From contig NC_049563.1 in assembly GCF_013368755.1 (NCBI RefSeq), forward strand, positions 2,790,001 to 2,854,000: a stretch of 64,000 nt of DNA. The letters run 5' to 3'. The translations under genes were made by a program, and so were the position numbers. Positions within the stretch are counted from its first letter, which is position 1, and each line of letters begins with the position of its first letter. This stretch comes from Talaromyces rugulosus. Lineage: Eukaryota > Ascomycota > Eurotiomycetes > Eurotiales > Trichocomaceae. Under the pieces are notes generated by a model. It saw only the letters and a list, made by a program, of their open reading frames with translations, made no database searches and was not told the origin of the DNA. Positions 34,750-49,272 of this stretch are shown here, in pieces.

Positions 34750-35898
34750 TGCCGAGAACATGAAACTATTCGTGATGGGAACCAGAAATGCACATCGAAT
34801 AACGTCCTGTTGAAGCGACAAAGACTAAATGAGACGGGAAGAACATTGAAGGTGTCCGTAGTTTTTTGCACGATAGATTTACCTACCAAGATAATGTTTA
34901 AAATCTATCTGGTCATCCAGCATGACACACTTTAGTTTTTGCAACCATGGAGCTTAGGGCTTCTCCCACTGCTCGCAAGTGGCAGTGCTCCGCCACATAC
35001 CTCCTATAAAAGTAGAACTATACCCAGCAGCAAGCCTGTAGTTAAGTACACGAAACATGTACATTATCTACTATATATATATATAGATACTTGACAGAGG
35101 TCGGCCTGTTCTGGGTTTAGCGCAACCCGCTCTGAGTCAGTTCCTGGCCCTCCCATTCGTTGGTCTGCTCTGTTTGTCGCTTTACCATTGGTTATGCGAA
35201 AAACTGCACACCCATCTTCGGTTTAGCCTATTCCAATCTTGCCCATCTTGCCCAATAGTCCTTCTTGGTTTGCATCTATAGGGACCTTCACTTCAAACAC
35301 TGGTGTATGCACTTGACAAGCTAGCATAGCCAACAAAGGGGAGCCAAATGCTCCTGTCTTGATATTATTTGTTGACCGATTTAGTGTTCTGAGGAGCAGC
35401 CATTGAGTTAGCGAGATTAGTCGTACACTTTTTTTTATTTATAAGATGGTTATTATGCTCCAATCAAAGTCATAGTTTCTTCGCCGCTGCTCTTTCAGCC
35501 TACTGCGACAGCCATTTTGTACGGTACAAGGCTGAGCCTAGACCCGGTCTATAGTGGAAAGTTTCGATAGGAACTTTATTTTGCATTGCGTTGTCTGAAA
35601 TTCAGAATTGAAGAATGCCTCGGGATTACGTCAACTCTACACATGGGCAGCATCTAAACTTTCTAATGACCTCACCACCCCTATACATGTGGATAAAGGC
35701 TGCAAACGTGGAAAGAGTCTCGTGCTGAATTAATAATAGGGAAAATGTATGGCTAAATATATATAACAAATCAAACTCGAAACGCTAGAGGCAATTTTTT
35801 AGTAAATGTTCTATCAGTGCCTAGGAACGCATTAACCCTGAAACTAAACAGAAGCATCTAAATACTAACGTGACTTCAAAATATCTCACAAAACCATC
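34750..35898. other. Intergenic region
   Basis: This is about 1.15 kb with no supported gene. It contains a short TA run at about 35073-35086. It separates the prenyltransferase cluster from the MARVEL gene. Confidence 0.6.
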
Positions 35899-36650
35899 AT
35901 GGCGATATCCTCAAGCACGATGCGCGGCATCAGTCTCTTTTGCCGCGTTATAGAAATCATCAGCGCACTAATTGTCTTGGGTATAACCGCATGGGCAGTC
36001 GAAAGAACCAAGACAGTGACAGTTATTTATTCATTGGTCATCGTAAGTCGTTCGCTCCGGGTTCCCTTACCAGTTGGCAATACGAGCTGATCGAAATCTA
36101 GGCCTGTTTTACTGTCTTCTACACCCTAATCCTCCTCATTGTTGCTTTTTCCCGGTCCAAAACAATAATTTTTCATGTTATCAGCACTGTGATTGATTTA
36201 TTTCTGGCATTCTTGTAAGTGACGCTTGTCTTCGTGAGGAAATATGAACCGAAAACCTAATATAATGCTACCTCGGACAGCTGGGTCGCTGCGTTTGTCC
36301 TCCTAGCAAACAACTTTAATACTGCTGGATGTAGGGTGAACCGTTGGCATGGAATTACGGTCTGCTCTCGACCACATACAGTTGAAGCTTTTTCATTTAT
36401 CGCATTGTACGTCAAAGAGGTTTACCCTATTGCCAAATTTTGGGGTAAATGAGTGTACTAATTTTTATTATCCAGTTTCTTCACTCTTTTAGCCGCGATA
36501 TTTGGTGCCCTCTCAGTTTATGCGATGACGAACGAACGCCGTGAGAATGAACAACCGCACAGAGAAAAAAGTGTTACATCGAGTACCGTAGCGGGAACGA
36601 CCCCAGAGACACACGTCAGCAACGAGCAGGGAATGAATAATATCGTCTGA
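35899..36650 (+). CDS. MARVEL-domain four-helix membrane protein (185 aa)
   Basis: This is a small integral membrane protein of the fungal MARVEL (Nce102/non-classical export-like) type. Exons are 35899-36042, 36102-36214, 36281-36406 and 36476-36650. Four hydrophobic helices are visible: VIEIISALIVLGITAWAV, the ACFTVFYTLILLIVAF segment, VIDLFLAFFWVAAFVLLA and AFSFIAFFFTLLAAIFGALS. Polar Cys-containing sequence lies between helices 3 and 4. The C-terminal tail is hydrophilic, rich in Thr, Ser and Glu, and ends NNIV. Such proteins organise plasma-membrane domains or vesicle traffic. I see no direct link to the adjacent pathway genes. Confidence 0.82.
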
Positions 36651-37447
36651 AACCGAAGCATGATACTGCACGTAAGGAGAGGGGGGGGGGGGGGTGGAAT
36701 GGCCTTGTTGTTCATTCAAACGGGAGCTTTTAGTTCGATTGGTCAAAATACTTGATATGATTAAAATAACAGCAATAACCCATCAGAACCTATCAAATAG
36801 CAAGTTTTTTTGATTTTGCATTGATCATCAGTCCAAAGTAGGTATGACTGATGGTTGATGTCTGGAATACGAAGAAACAAGAATCAAGTTTTCACAACCA
36901 CTGCTTCATAATCATTAACATTTAGTTAACTAACAATTATTGACTAGCAGAGAAGAAGAAGATAAAAGTTAATTAGGGAAAAAATGACGTTATTAATTCT
37001 ACGAAAACTAGCAACATAGCGGCGTGCCTCCGAAGTTCCTACAGCATGGATACCAAAATAACGTGGGGATACTACTCTGCCAGAGGCTATAAATCCGAAC
37101 GAGAGGTATAAGACGTTGGCATTCGGCCTGTAGCGATGCTTAAAGATTGGTGAGACTAATTTTGTATCAACTGACCACGCATTTTATGGCTTGCCTAAAC
37201 TTTCATTTTGTGGCGAGCGAGCCACAGCTTTGGGACATTCAAGAACAAACTTTAACGCTAGCTCTATACAGCTGTCACGAGGCGCTCTTTTGGAATAGAG
37301 ACCTGCTGTTGTTTGTCGTTTCGTTTAGTGATGAACTTTAAACACGAGGTACTATTATTAATCAAGTTTATATCCAAGCCGGAGTGACACGAGCTATAAA
37401 ATGAATGCGTATCTATAACGGGACATCACTATGCCAGACATTCAGAC
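36651..37447. other. Intergenic region with poly-G tract
   Basis: This is about 0.8 kb. It contains a 14-nt G run (36681-36694). A TATAAAA box at 37395-37401, 47 bp before the MFS start codon, is a candidate core promoter element. No gene is seen. Confidence 0.55.
36681..36694 (+). repeat. 14-nt poly-G homopolymer
   Basis: This is an uninterrupted run of 14 G residues 31 bp after the MARVEL stop codon. It is prone to length error or slippage. Confidence 0.9.
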
Positions 37448-39328
37448 ATGGATGTGAAACAGAATCATAGAAATCCAGATGGACAAGAAATGCCGCCACC
37501 AACGGAATCGGTATATACTAGTTCGACACATGATAAAATACAAAGTGAGAACAAAAACGAGGGTAGCGTTAGCAATGGGAAAGAACCGCCGGAAGAGCGT
37601 GATCTGGAATATCCAAGTGTCTTAAAGGCGGTTATTATCATCGCTTCTTTGTTCCTGACTGTTTTCCTGGTAGCCCTGGACCAAACCATTATCGGGACGG
37701 CAATCCCCAAGATTACAGACCAGTTTCATTCTATCGGTGATGTGGGTTGGTATGGGAGCGCATATTTTTTAACATCAACGGCCCTGCAGCCGACGTACGG
37801 GCGTATTTACAAGATTCTCAATGTATAACGGGTACATCCTGCCTGGTCTAGATAGGTTGACTAACATATGGTTGCTAGGTCAAATGGGCTTTCTTGGTGG
37901 CAATATTTGTGTTCGAGTTGGGATCGCTAATATGCGCTGTAGCCCCTAATAGTTCGACCCTCATTGGAGGCAGGGCTGTAGCTGGATGTGGAGTTGCAGG
38001 CATATTCTCCGGTGCTTTGGTGATCATATCTTTCTCTAGTACGTTGGCTATGGCCATTGGATAGTTCCTCCTTCTAACCTGCGGTTTAAGTTCCTCTGCG
38101 TCTACGGCCTGTGGTTTTCGGTCTTTTTGGCGCTGTCTGGGGAGTCGCTTCTGTTGTCGGCCCCTTGCTAGGAGGCGCATTCACTGACCAAGTATCGTGG
38201 AGATGGTGCTTTTATATCAAGTATGTGGCAAAATGTATCATCAATCTAGTGTTCTTACTCCTTCTAACACACATCAATAGCCTTCCCATCGGCGGTCTTG
38301 CAGCCGCCGTCGTTGTGCTGATCCTCCATATCCCATCGCGAAGGACAGCCAACTCCCAAACGTGGAAGCAGAAGCTCAAACAGCTGGATCTCACAGGTGC
38401 AGCTTTACTTATCCCTGCCATTGTCTGCTTATTGCTGGCACTTCAATGGGGTGGCAATAAATATCCATGGAATGACTCTCGGATTATCGGGCTCTTTATC
38501 GGATTTGGTCTCATCGCTATTATCTTCGCATTTACCCAGTACAAACTCGGTGACAAAGCAACTCTACCACCACGAATCCTGAAGAAGCGCACTGTCTGGT
38601 CAGTGAGCATTTTTGCGGTCTGCTTTGGAGGAGCATTTTTTCTACTCATGTATTATTTACCCATCTATTTCCAATCTGTCAAGAATCATTCAGCCACAAA
38701 ATCCGGTATCGATCTCCTTCCGATTCTTCTCGCAACGGTCATCTCCTCAATTATCTTCGGTGGCATCATCAGCGCAGTCGGATACTACACCCCCTTTTTG
38801 AACTTCAGCACGGCTTTATTTTGCATTGGCTGTGGTCTCTTGACAACATATAGCATCACTATTTCCAACGGGAAGTGGATTGGGTATCAAATTCTTACAG
38901 GCGCGGGCGTAGGAGCTGGCTTCCAGGTCCCCATGACTGCTGTACAGACAATACTTTCGCAGGAGGATATCCCTATTGGGTCAGCTGCTGTGATGTTCTT
39001 TCAAACCCTTGGCGGTGCACTATTCATTTCTGTTGGTCAGTCCGTTTTCCAGAACGGACTAGCTCACTACCTACGGTCTCACACCAATGACATTGAACCC
39101 AGTGTTATTCTTGGAGCTGGAGCAACTGGAGTCCGACAGGTCCTGTCTCAGATTGGGAAATTAAACGAGCTGCCTATCGTCCTAGAAGCGTATATGGCCG
39201 GGTTGGTTAACGCGTATCGAGCCAGTCTAGCGTTGACGTGCGTGGCCTTCGCAGCCAGTCTTCTCGTGGAGTGGAAGAGTGTCAAAAAGAGTAAAAAGGA
39301 CAGGGCAGAGCCAGCTGTTCCAGCGTGA
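37448..39328 (+). CDS. MFS multidrug efflux transporter, DHA2 type (570 aa)
   Basis: This is a 14-helix major facilitator drug or toxin efflux pump of the plasma membrane, as often found beside secondary-metabolite genes. Exons are 37448-37822, 37879-38038, 38091-38220 and 38281-39328. A polar N-terminal tail precedes the first helix. Motifs are [17 protein letters not shown] (motif D1), [18 protein letters not shown], a GRIYK loop, [20 protein letters not shown] and, after the last intron, NLPIGG. The last intron is 60 nt and stop-free, so it could be mis-annotated as coding. The C terminus is basic. It may serve the neighbouring prenyltransferase cluster, but 2.7 kb and a MARVEL gene separate them. 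Confidence 0.9.
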
Positions 39329-40265
39329 TATGATTAAATGCACTTCCACGCCCATAGGGAATAGGCTGAGTGAGCTTCATTCAACAGCTCAATATTATCG
39401 CATGTTTGATGGTTTGATGTACGATATAATTAGGTAGACGAGTTACTCTTTTTAATTTGAACTATCTCACCCCCAAATTCACCTAGGTCCTGTTAATTAT
39501 TTACATGAATACTGAGGTCAATATCTACCTGATAATACGAAATAACCATTCAACCCAGTGGATTCCAACTATATTGAAGACAGCATCCAGTAATCTGCAG
39601 ATGAGATGGATAAAGACGATTACTCACCAAATGATCTAATCATTCTCAAAACCCAGCTGTAGTGTTGTGACTTCAAGGACTATCGTGGAAAAGCTCCTGA
39701 GAGAGCCCGAGTTGGACTTTCGTTTTCAATAGTAGCGTACTGTTCCACATCCGCGCAAACCGGTGAAGTCCATGAATCTACAGCACGTAGAGCCCATGCA
39801 CGCCAGCAACTCGAAACAAACTCGGGCGGAAGCCAGATCGAGGGGGTTTTCATACCGTATTTTATTTATAGACGTTTCCCAAATACCACACATATGCCAC
39901 CACAGTTTTATAAATATATATATAATTCATTAAATATTTAAAAATATCAAAACGTCTTAAAATATAAAGACCAGAATTTAGATATTATAGAATATCTATA
40001 TTAAAAAAGTATTCATAAAATATAATTTTAAACAAGTAGTAAATTTATATATATTTCTTGCTAAAAACTTTAAAATTAAATCTAGATTAAGCTTTTCAAG
40101 AGAGATTCATATATGTTAAAATGAAATTAAATCACTGGTATATGATTTATTCACGTGACAGTGTTAGTCTCCTTGCTGTTGTGTCTTATCCAATTATAGC
40201 GTTGCGTTAACTTTGTAGGCTCTCATTGTTCAAATCCCTTGGCTAGTAAACCTGTTCCATTACGT
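39329..40265. other. AT-rich intergenic region
   Basis: This is about 0.94 kb between the MFS and glucose oxidase 3' ends. The part at about 39880-40100 is extremely AT-rich with many TA steps, consistent with RIP-degraded repeat DNA. No gene is seen. Confidence 0.6.
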
Positions 40266-43467
<3,202 letters not shown>

Positions 43468-44805
43468 ATGAGGCCTAATTTCATTTGCATGGTGGCGTCC
43501 CTCTTGGGGAACGCTGTGTTTGCTACGAGGCTTTATGCGGCATCATACGCAGGTTTTGTCACATCACTCTCCCTGACCAAGACCAATGGGAGCTATGAAC
43601 TGTCAACCCTTTCCAAGGCCACTGATTGTGGCAGCAGCCCTTCTTGGTTAATGGTAGACAGTGAGAACAGCATCCTATACTGTCTAGATGAAGGAATTAC
43701 GACTCCCAACGGCAGTGTCACCACTTTCAAAACCAATCAAAATGGAACACTAACTGCGATTCAACGTCTGAAAACTTTGTCTGGACCGGTAATGTCTGCA
43801 ATGTATTCCGCGCCTCAGGTTTCAACGCGCCAGTTTCTTGCAGTCGCTCACTAGTATGTTCTTGTGACACCCCAGAAACTAACCCTTTCTACCCGTATGT
43901 TGTGCAATGCTTACGTCTTTTTCCTCCTTCTGCAGTAGTGCCTCAGCCGTCACCACCTACTCCGTGGATCCTACTCAAGGAATTTTTAACCATTCCCAAA
44001 CCTTTGTCTATGAGATGACTGGTCCTGGTCCTGTCCCTTCTCGACAGGATGCTCCTCATCCCCATGGAGTAATTGTCGACCCTACGGGACGCTTTGTCCT
44101 TGTTCCTGACCTTGGAGCTGACCTCGTCCGTATCTTTGAGGTCAACCAACTGACTGGCCACCTCGAACAGGTAGAGCCTCTGGTCGTGACCCAAGGGTCC
44201 GGGCCCAGGCACGGCGTGTTTTGGACACCCAAAGCCGCAAAAAATGCAAAAAGTACACCCACTGACGTCTACTTTTATCTCATCCAAGAATTGAGTAATA
44301 GCTTGAGTGGTTTTAGGGTCACCTATTCAGAAGACGGCATTTCCTTCGCCAAAGTCTTTGAAGGAAGCACGTATGGCAATGAGGCTTCTCCTACTGGTTC
44401 TAAGGCCGCCGAGATTTCAATATCGGTAAGTATTAGTCTTCACCTAAAAGCGACGTACCAGGTTAACATTAATGTTACACGAAGCCTGAAAACAATCATG
44501 TAGTAGTCTCCAATCGCCTGGATAGCACTTTTGGCCCGAATAGCGATTCATTCGCCGTATTTTCTTGCGCCGATTCTAGTGGGAAATTCTTTAAGGATGT
44601 CTCTTTCCTGGGCTTCCATCGGGCCTACGGCTCTTCCCCACGACACTTCAACATCAATGGTGATCTGGATATGGTTGCGGTGGCATTGGAAAAGAGCCAG
44701 AAAGTCGCTGTAACTCGGTGGAACAAGCATACAGGTGGTCCCGGAATTCTCCTCGCGGAGAAGCAGATAGATGGGGATATTCCCGCTGTGGTTTGGGATC
44801 TTTAA
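43468..44805 (+). CDS. Secreted lactonase, beta-propeller family (398 aa)
   Basis: This is a predicted extracellular seven-bladed propeller lactonase (PF10282, 6-phosphogluconolactonase/carboxymuconate-cyclase-like), likely to hydrolyse glucono-1,5-lactone to gluconate. Exons are 43468-43853, 43936-44425 and 44485-44805. The N terminus (MRPNFICMVASLLGNAVFA) fits a signal peptide. The propeller motifs include PSWLMVDSENSILYCLDEG, the conserved RQDAPHPHGVIVDPTGRF and VPDLGADLVRIF, then GPRHGVFW. Exon 3 supplies NNHVVVSNRLDSTF and the final blade, ending PAVVWDL. An upstream in-frame ATG at 43378 would bury the signal peptide, so I chose 43468. Pairing with glucose oxidase supports the proposed substrate but does not prove it. 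Confidence 0.87.
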
Positions 44806-47800
44806 TTGAGCTATGTCACGGATTAGAAAACAACAGTACTAGTATCTATCATTTTAATGGCAAGCATAGGGTGGAAAGAGAAAAGGAATAAATTGATCCA
44901 ACTATGACAAGACTAACTACTAGAAACGGAGGAGAAACGTAGCGAAGGAGCGCGGTGCGTGATGAGAGTGTTCCTCGGTAAAATTTGTCTCGCAGTAGTT
45001 TACTTCCTTCAAACCGTCCCAAGTCATATATAGTGACAGCAGTAAATTAATATTTAAATCAATCGTACTTTACTTTCTCGATCTCCCTGTTTATTTGTAC
45101 GATCATAAAACGTATCTAGATTAAATAGAATATATTAAGAACAATAATAGTTTTTATTTTGGATTATTAATAAAAACTAAAGCAATAATATTTTATCATT
45201 AAAAGAATTAATGATTCTATATTATTCCTTATATTTATCTATTTATTAGAGCTGTCTGAGAAATTTTCAAGTACTTATAATGATTCAGGGGCGTTCTGGG
45301 AAGGGCATGAAGCCGTTACCATTAGAGCGGCAGGCAGCAGCCTGGATGAACACCAACACACTATTGCTGTTGTATGTTTTTTTTTTTTTTTTTTTTGAAG
45401 TTTTAATCTCCTTGCGTGCGTGTTTTCCCTTTTTCCGAGAGTGATTCCTTTTTCGCGTCTTGAATTACTTATGTCCCAAGACCTCTCCCAGTAAGGAGAA
45501 CACTGTGCGAGGTATCGATAATTTTGTATAAATAGAACAGTGCTCTAGCCTACCACCATATATTATTTCTATTAACACAAGTCCCACAGTGCATGCCTAT
45601 TAACCTTCTAACCATATAATAACTTTATAATTAATAATACCTAAGTTCTTCAGTAACCAATACCCTATATTTAACACTCAGATTCTTATATTAACAGTAT
45701 TAGTACTATTATTATTTAATCATATTTAACGTCTATACCAAGCCCTAGGCTATGACAGACAGCGATTCATATATATCTGGCCTGCTTATAGAGGGTTACT
45801 CTCTATAAACTGATGCCTCTATCTGTCAATCAGTTCAACAAGTCGTCACCAAGATATAAATTAAGGTAGATATTCTGTTAACAGAAGACAAAAAAGAACG
45901 TTATATAAGGCAATTCTAAAATAACATAGAGTACTATTACAATAATAAACTACTAAGACTATTGAAAAGTAATAACAGTATATTATTGTGATGAGAATCG
46001 ATAACGCTCAGCCAATAGATGTAATAGCAGACGCTATTATATAAGCAAAGAGACATTTGATATTATTATTGGGTAGAATCTCTGATTGTAAGAGAGTTGA
46101 AAAGAAGAAAAAATCAAAATCAAAATCAAAACATACAACAGCAGTAAGTAGGTTAGTCGTCACCATGACTGCAATATTTACTGCCGCCTTTTCAATGTGG
46201 TTCTTGGCGGTTCTGGGAAGGTTCCTGGAATGCTTCTTGGGCATCCCGAACAAGACACCCCAATTGTGAAGAGCAAACTTTGTCGAACTTGTTGAGACGG
46301 CCATAAATGCAAGATGTTAACCGAAGATCTTCAACCCAACGTATTATACTTCCCTGTATATTAAGAGAATACAAAAAGCATTACCCTTGTCTAATAAATT
46401 TTTAGCTCAACATCCATAAGCAACCTCTCCGCCAAATATTCAAATGTTGAAGTCATTCATAGAACGGGTAGCCATCAGCGCTAAGAACTGCGATCTAGAG
46501 GAAATACAACCGTTCATACAATTGAGGGATTTTAAAGGGGATTCGAAACTGCTTGATGCAGACCTCATAAAACAATAATCTTACTCGAGGTTCATGAAAC
46601 TGTTCGATAAGTAGGTATTAGTTAGTATATACTAGGATATTTGAAACATCTAAGACTCTTTTCCAAATCTATTAATATTTCAGAATGTTCCTATCAAAGC
46701 CGGATATTTGTCATGGGTTGACAGGAAAATAGCGGTAGAAGGCATACATCGGCCAGGATGGTAATGTTGAAACAGACACATAAGCTTCATCGGCCCGAGA
46801 GCGGAATCTTCAAATTGAAACAGTAATTTATGATCTGTTAGTCAGAGAGTGACTCTAGATAAGGGATTGCCTGCCATTCTATATAATTTAGTGCTGGAAG
46901 CTCAGGCTTATAGGCTTAAGCTTTCTCCTAGATTTAGGTCTTCAGAGTTTGTCTTGTTAGTGAATTGACTCCTGTTCTTGATGTCTCACCTTGTAATCCT
47001 AACAATATTGTCCTTTTTTGTTCAGGAAACGAGAGCCTTAAAATCGAATATTACCTGCAGCAATTCCTTAACAAATATAAATAACAAATCCATACTAAAC
47101 ACGATCTTCAAGTGTTAACAAACGACCTCCACCGCAAGCATCCAGAATGTTCTATAGATACTACCAAACTGTCCGAATTGATCAATCATCCCCGGGATTG
47201 GCACTACTATTAGCCATCTCGTAGGAAAAAGAGGAAGATGTCTTCCGAATCTTCATTATCTAATGATAAGGATCGTAATGCCAAAATGATGGTTCGACAG
47301 TCATAGAGAAGCTAGGAAAGGAATTATGCATGAACACTTGTACCTATCACATATCAATCAAGGTGCAAATGATGGTTTTTACATATATTACATACATACC
47401 CATCATTAATTAACAACAGGTTATTATCATTATCTAGTTAATATTTGGATATCAATTAATATTATTACTTAAACTTGGAAAATGGGGTTACTGAAAAAAT
47501 GCGAAAATCAACGTTGAGCTGGTGCCCACTTGGTTCACAGCCTGTTCCCACCGACAAGTGAGCGAATAGAAGTCATTCTTATTGGAATTATTGTGGGTCT
47601 TAAAGTAGACTAAGTTTTCGTAGAGCGTTTGTACATTTGCAGATAGTACTTGGTGAACCATCATTTACGGGGAGAAATAAGATTCCTGTCACGGCCGTAT
47701 GAACAGACTTGTTTCCGGTTCATGGGAGAGCGATTGAAAACGCATAGGTCAGATGTGGCCTCGCTTGCTTTCTGCCAATGCCAGAATTTTGGGCTAATGA

Positions 47801-48541
47801 GAAGTTATTTTTCTTTTTTCAGTAATTTTTGCTCATTTTAGATTGCATTGCGAGGGAATCGGGTCCTTTATAGGTTGGATACAGAAACGCACACCCCCGC
47901 CAGTGGACTGAAAGTACCGCATTAGGATGCTGTATAGCTTGGGGAAACCCATATAGAAAATTGTATGACCAGGTACCCTTTTTCTCTCTACAAAAGATGA
48001 AATAAAAATACGTACGTGTACACGATTCCTCGAGACATCATATCTACGGCAGCCTATGGGTACGTTAACGACAAAATTCGTTTCCACACGCACCAAACGC
48101 TGACTTGTGATTCGTCAATATTGCTTATTATGTAATGTATCGTTATGGTATTGTAATAAATCGTCAAAATTACTGAACTACGAATATTGTCGTCAACGAA
48201 CCTATAGTCCGCCGTAATATCATGTCAAGTGTCGGTCGGCCATACGTACTAAGTTCTATTCGGCCCTAGAGTAAGAAGCGGGGCTCAACTAGAAGGGACC
48301 CACCACGGAGCTCATGGGCCATGTGGTGGAGTCTGACGTGCTGGTTGCTATAATAGGCTGAAAACGCTGCGAGTGCATAAAGGATTGTTTTTTTTTTTTT
48401 TGCTTCGCTCGTAAATAGAGCCCTTGTCAAGGCCGACAAGGGCACTGGCGTCATGTAGTTATAAATCAGCCAAAATCTGCATTTATCCCTCATCATGAGT
48501 CTCGTTGCCCAGGACTCCCTTCTTACTCTAGCTCCTCCAAA
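44806..48541. other. AT-rich gene-poor island, left part
   Basis: This is 3.7 kb without a supportable gene. It is AT-rich with many TA dinucleotides (for example 45060-45240 and 45590-45990) and a 20-T run at 45377-45396. Small GC-richer patches at about 45285-45360 and 46140-46320 carry only short frames with no domain. The look is of decayed, RIP-mutated repeats, but I cannot identify the parent elements. Confidence 0.55.
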
Positions 48542-49272
48542 ATGGCCGAGAGGTTTCCGGATCCCTCAACCCGCCTTGCAGCTGTGGCGCCCGCAAAATT
48601 GGTCACCTGTCCCGATTGCCGTACAGGGTTCGGCCGTCAGGCCGAATTGAAGCGACATCAGACATAAAATAGGGTGTCCGGTCGAGAACTGTGACAAGGC
48701 ACTCCGCAAAGATAAGATACAGGAATTTTTGATGCATATGCACAAGATACATTCTGAATATAACGATGCAAGCTGCAAGACGTACTTCAAAGGTATGAGG
48801 CTGTTCAGGCAGATTAGAAAATGCTATTATGCTAAACAATGCCACAGCCGAGAGAGATCGATGTGTACCAACGCCTGGTATCTGCGTATTGAGGGACTCT
48901 GAAGAAGCCTCGCCGCAATCTCATGCTGTCCAGCCACCACGACTTCAGCTCTCGACCACGACACCGGATAATACCTTCATCGACACCAATCCCCCCTCCG
49001 ATATGTCGGGCACCATTCAACATGAATTTTCACAGCCTTCTGGGTTAAATGGTTCCTCAATTTCGCAAACCACAATGGTGTCTGATGATTTCCCGAATAT
49101 GATACTGCCCGAGAGCACCGGTTACGAAGCCAACAGCTTTCCGTCCTCTGCGGACCACACTCATAGCTACCATGCTGACACCCATCCACTGGATGATCCT
49201 TAATTCACCCAATCTTATCAACCCGATTCTCCTAACGATACTGATACCACGTACATGGATTTCGAGCTTTAG
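48542..49272 (+). pseudogene. Broken C2H2 zinc-finger protein gene
   Basis: This is the remnant of a two-finger C2H2 DNA-binding protein. From the ATG at 48542 the first finger reads CPDCRTGFGRQAELKRHQT and then hits TAA. The second finger follows at once in another frame (HKIGCPVENCDKALRK and then HMHKIH), so a frameshift separates the fingers. A normal-looking intron (48793-48847) then joins to a Ser/Thr/Pro-rich tail at 48848-49200. That tail stops at TAA (49201), yet the same frame stays open beyond it and ends YMDFEL at a TAG at 49270-49272, as a real C terminus might. TAA from CAA would be a C-to-T change of the RIP type. It lies in the AT-rich island. Confidence 0.65.

Noticed and set aside
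46057..46304. Short plus and minus frames in the AT-rich island
   Set aside because: Lysine/aspartate runs from simple sequence, no domain; treated as decayed DNA.
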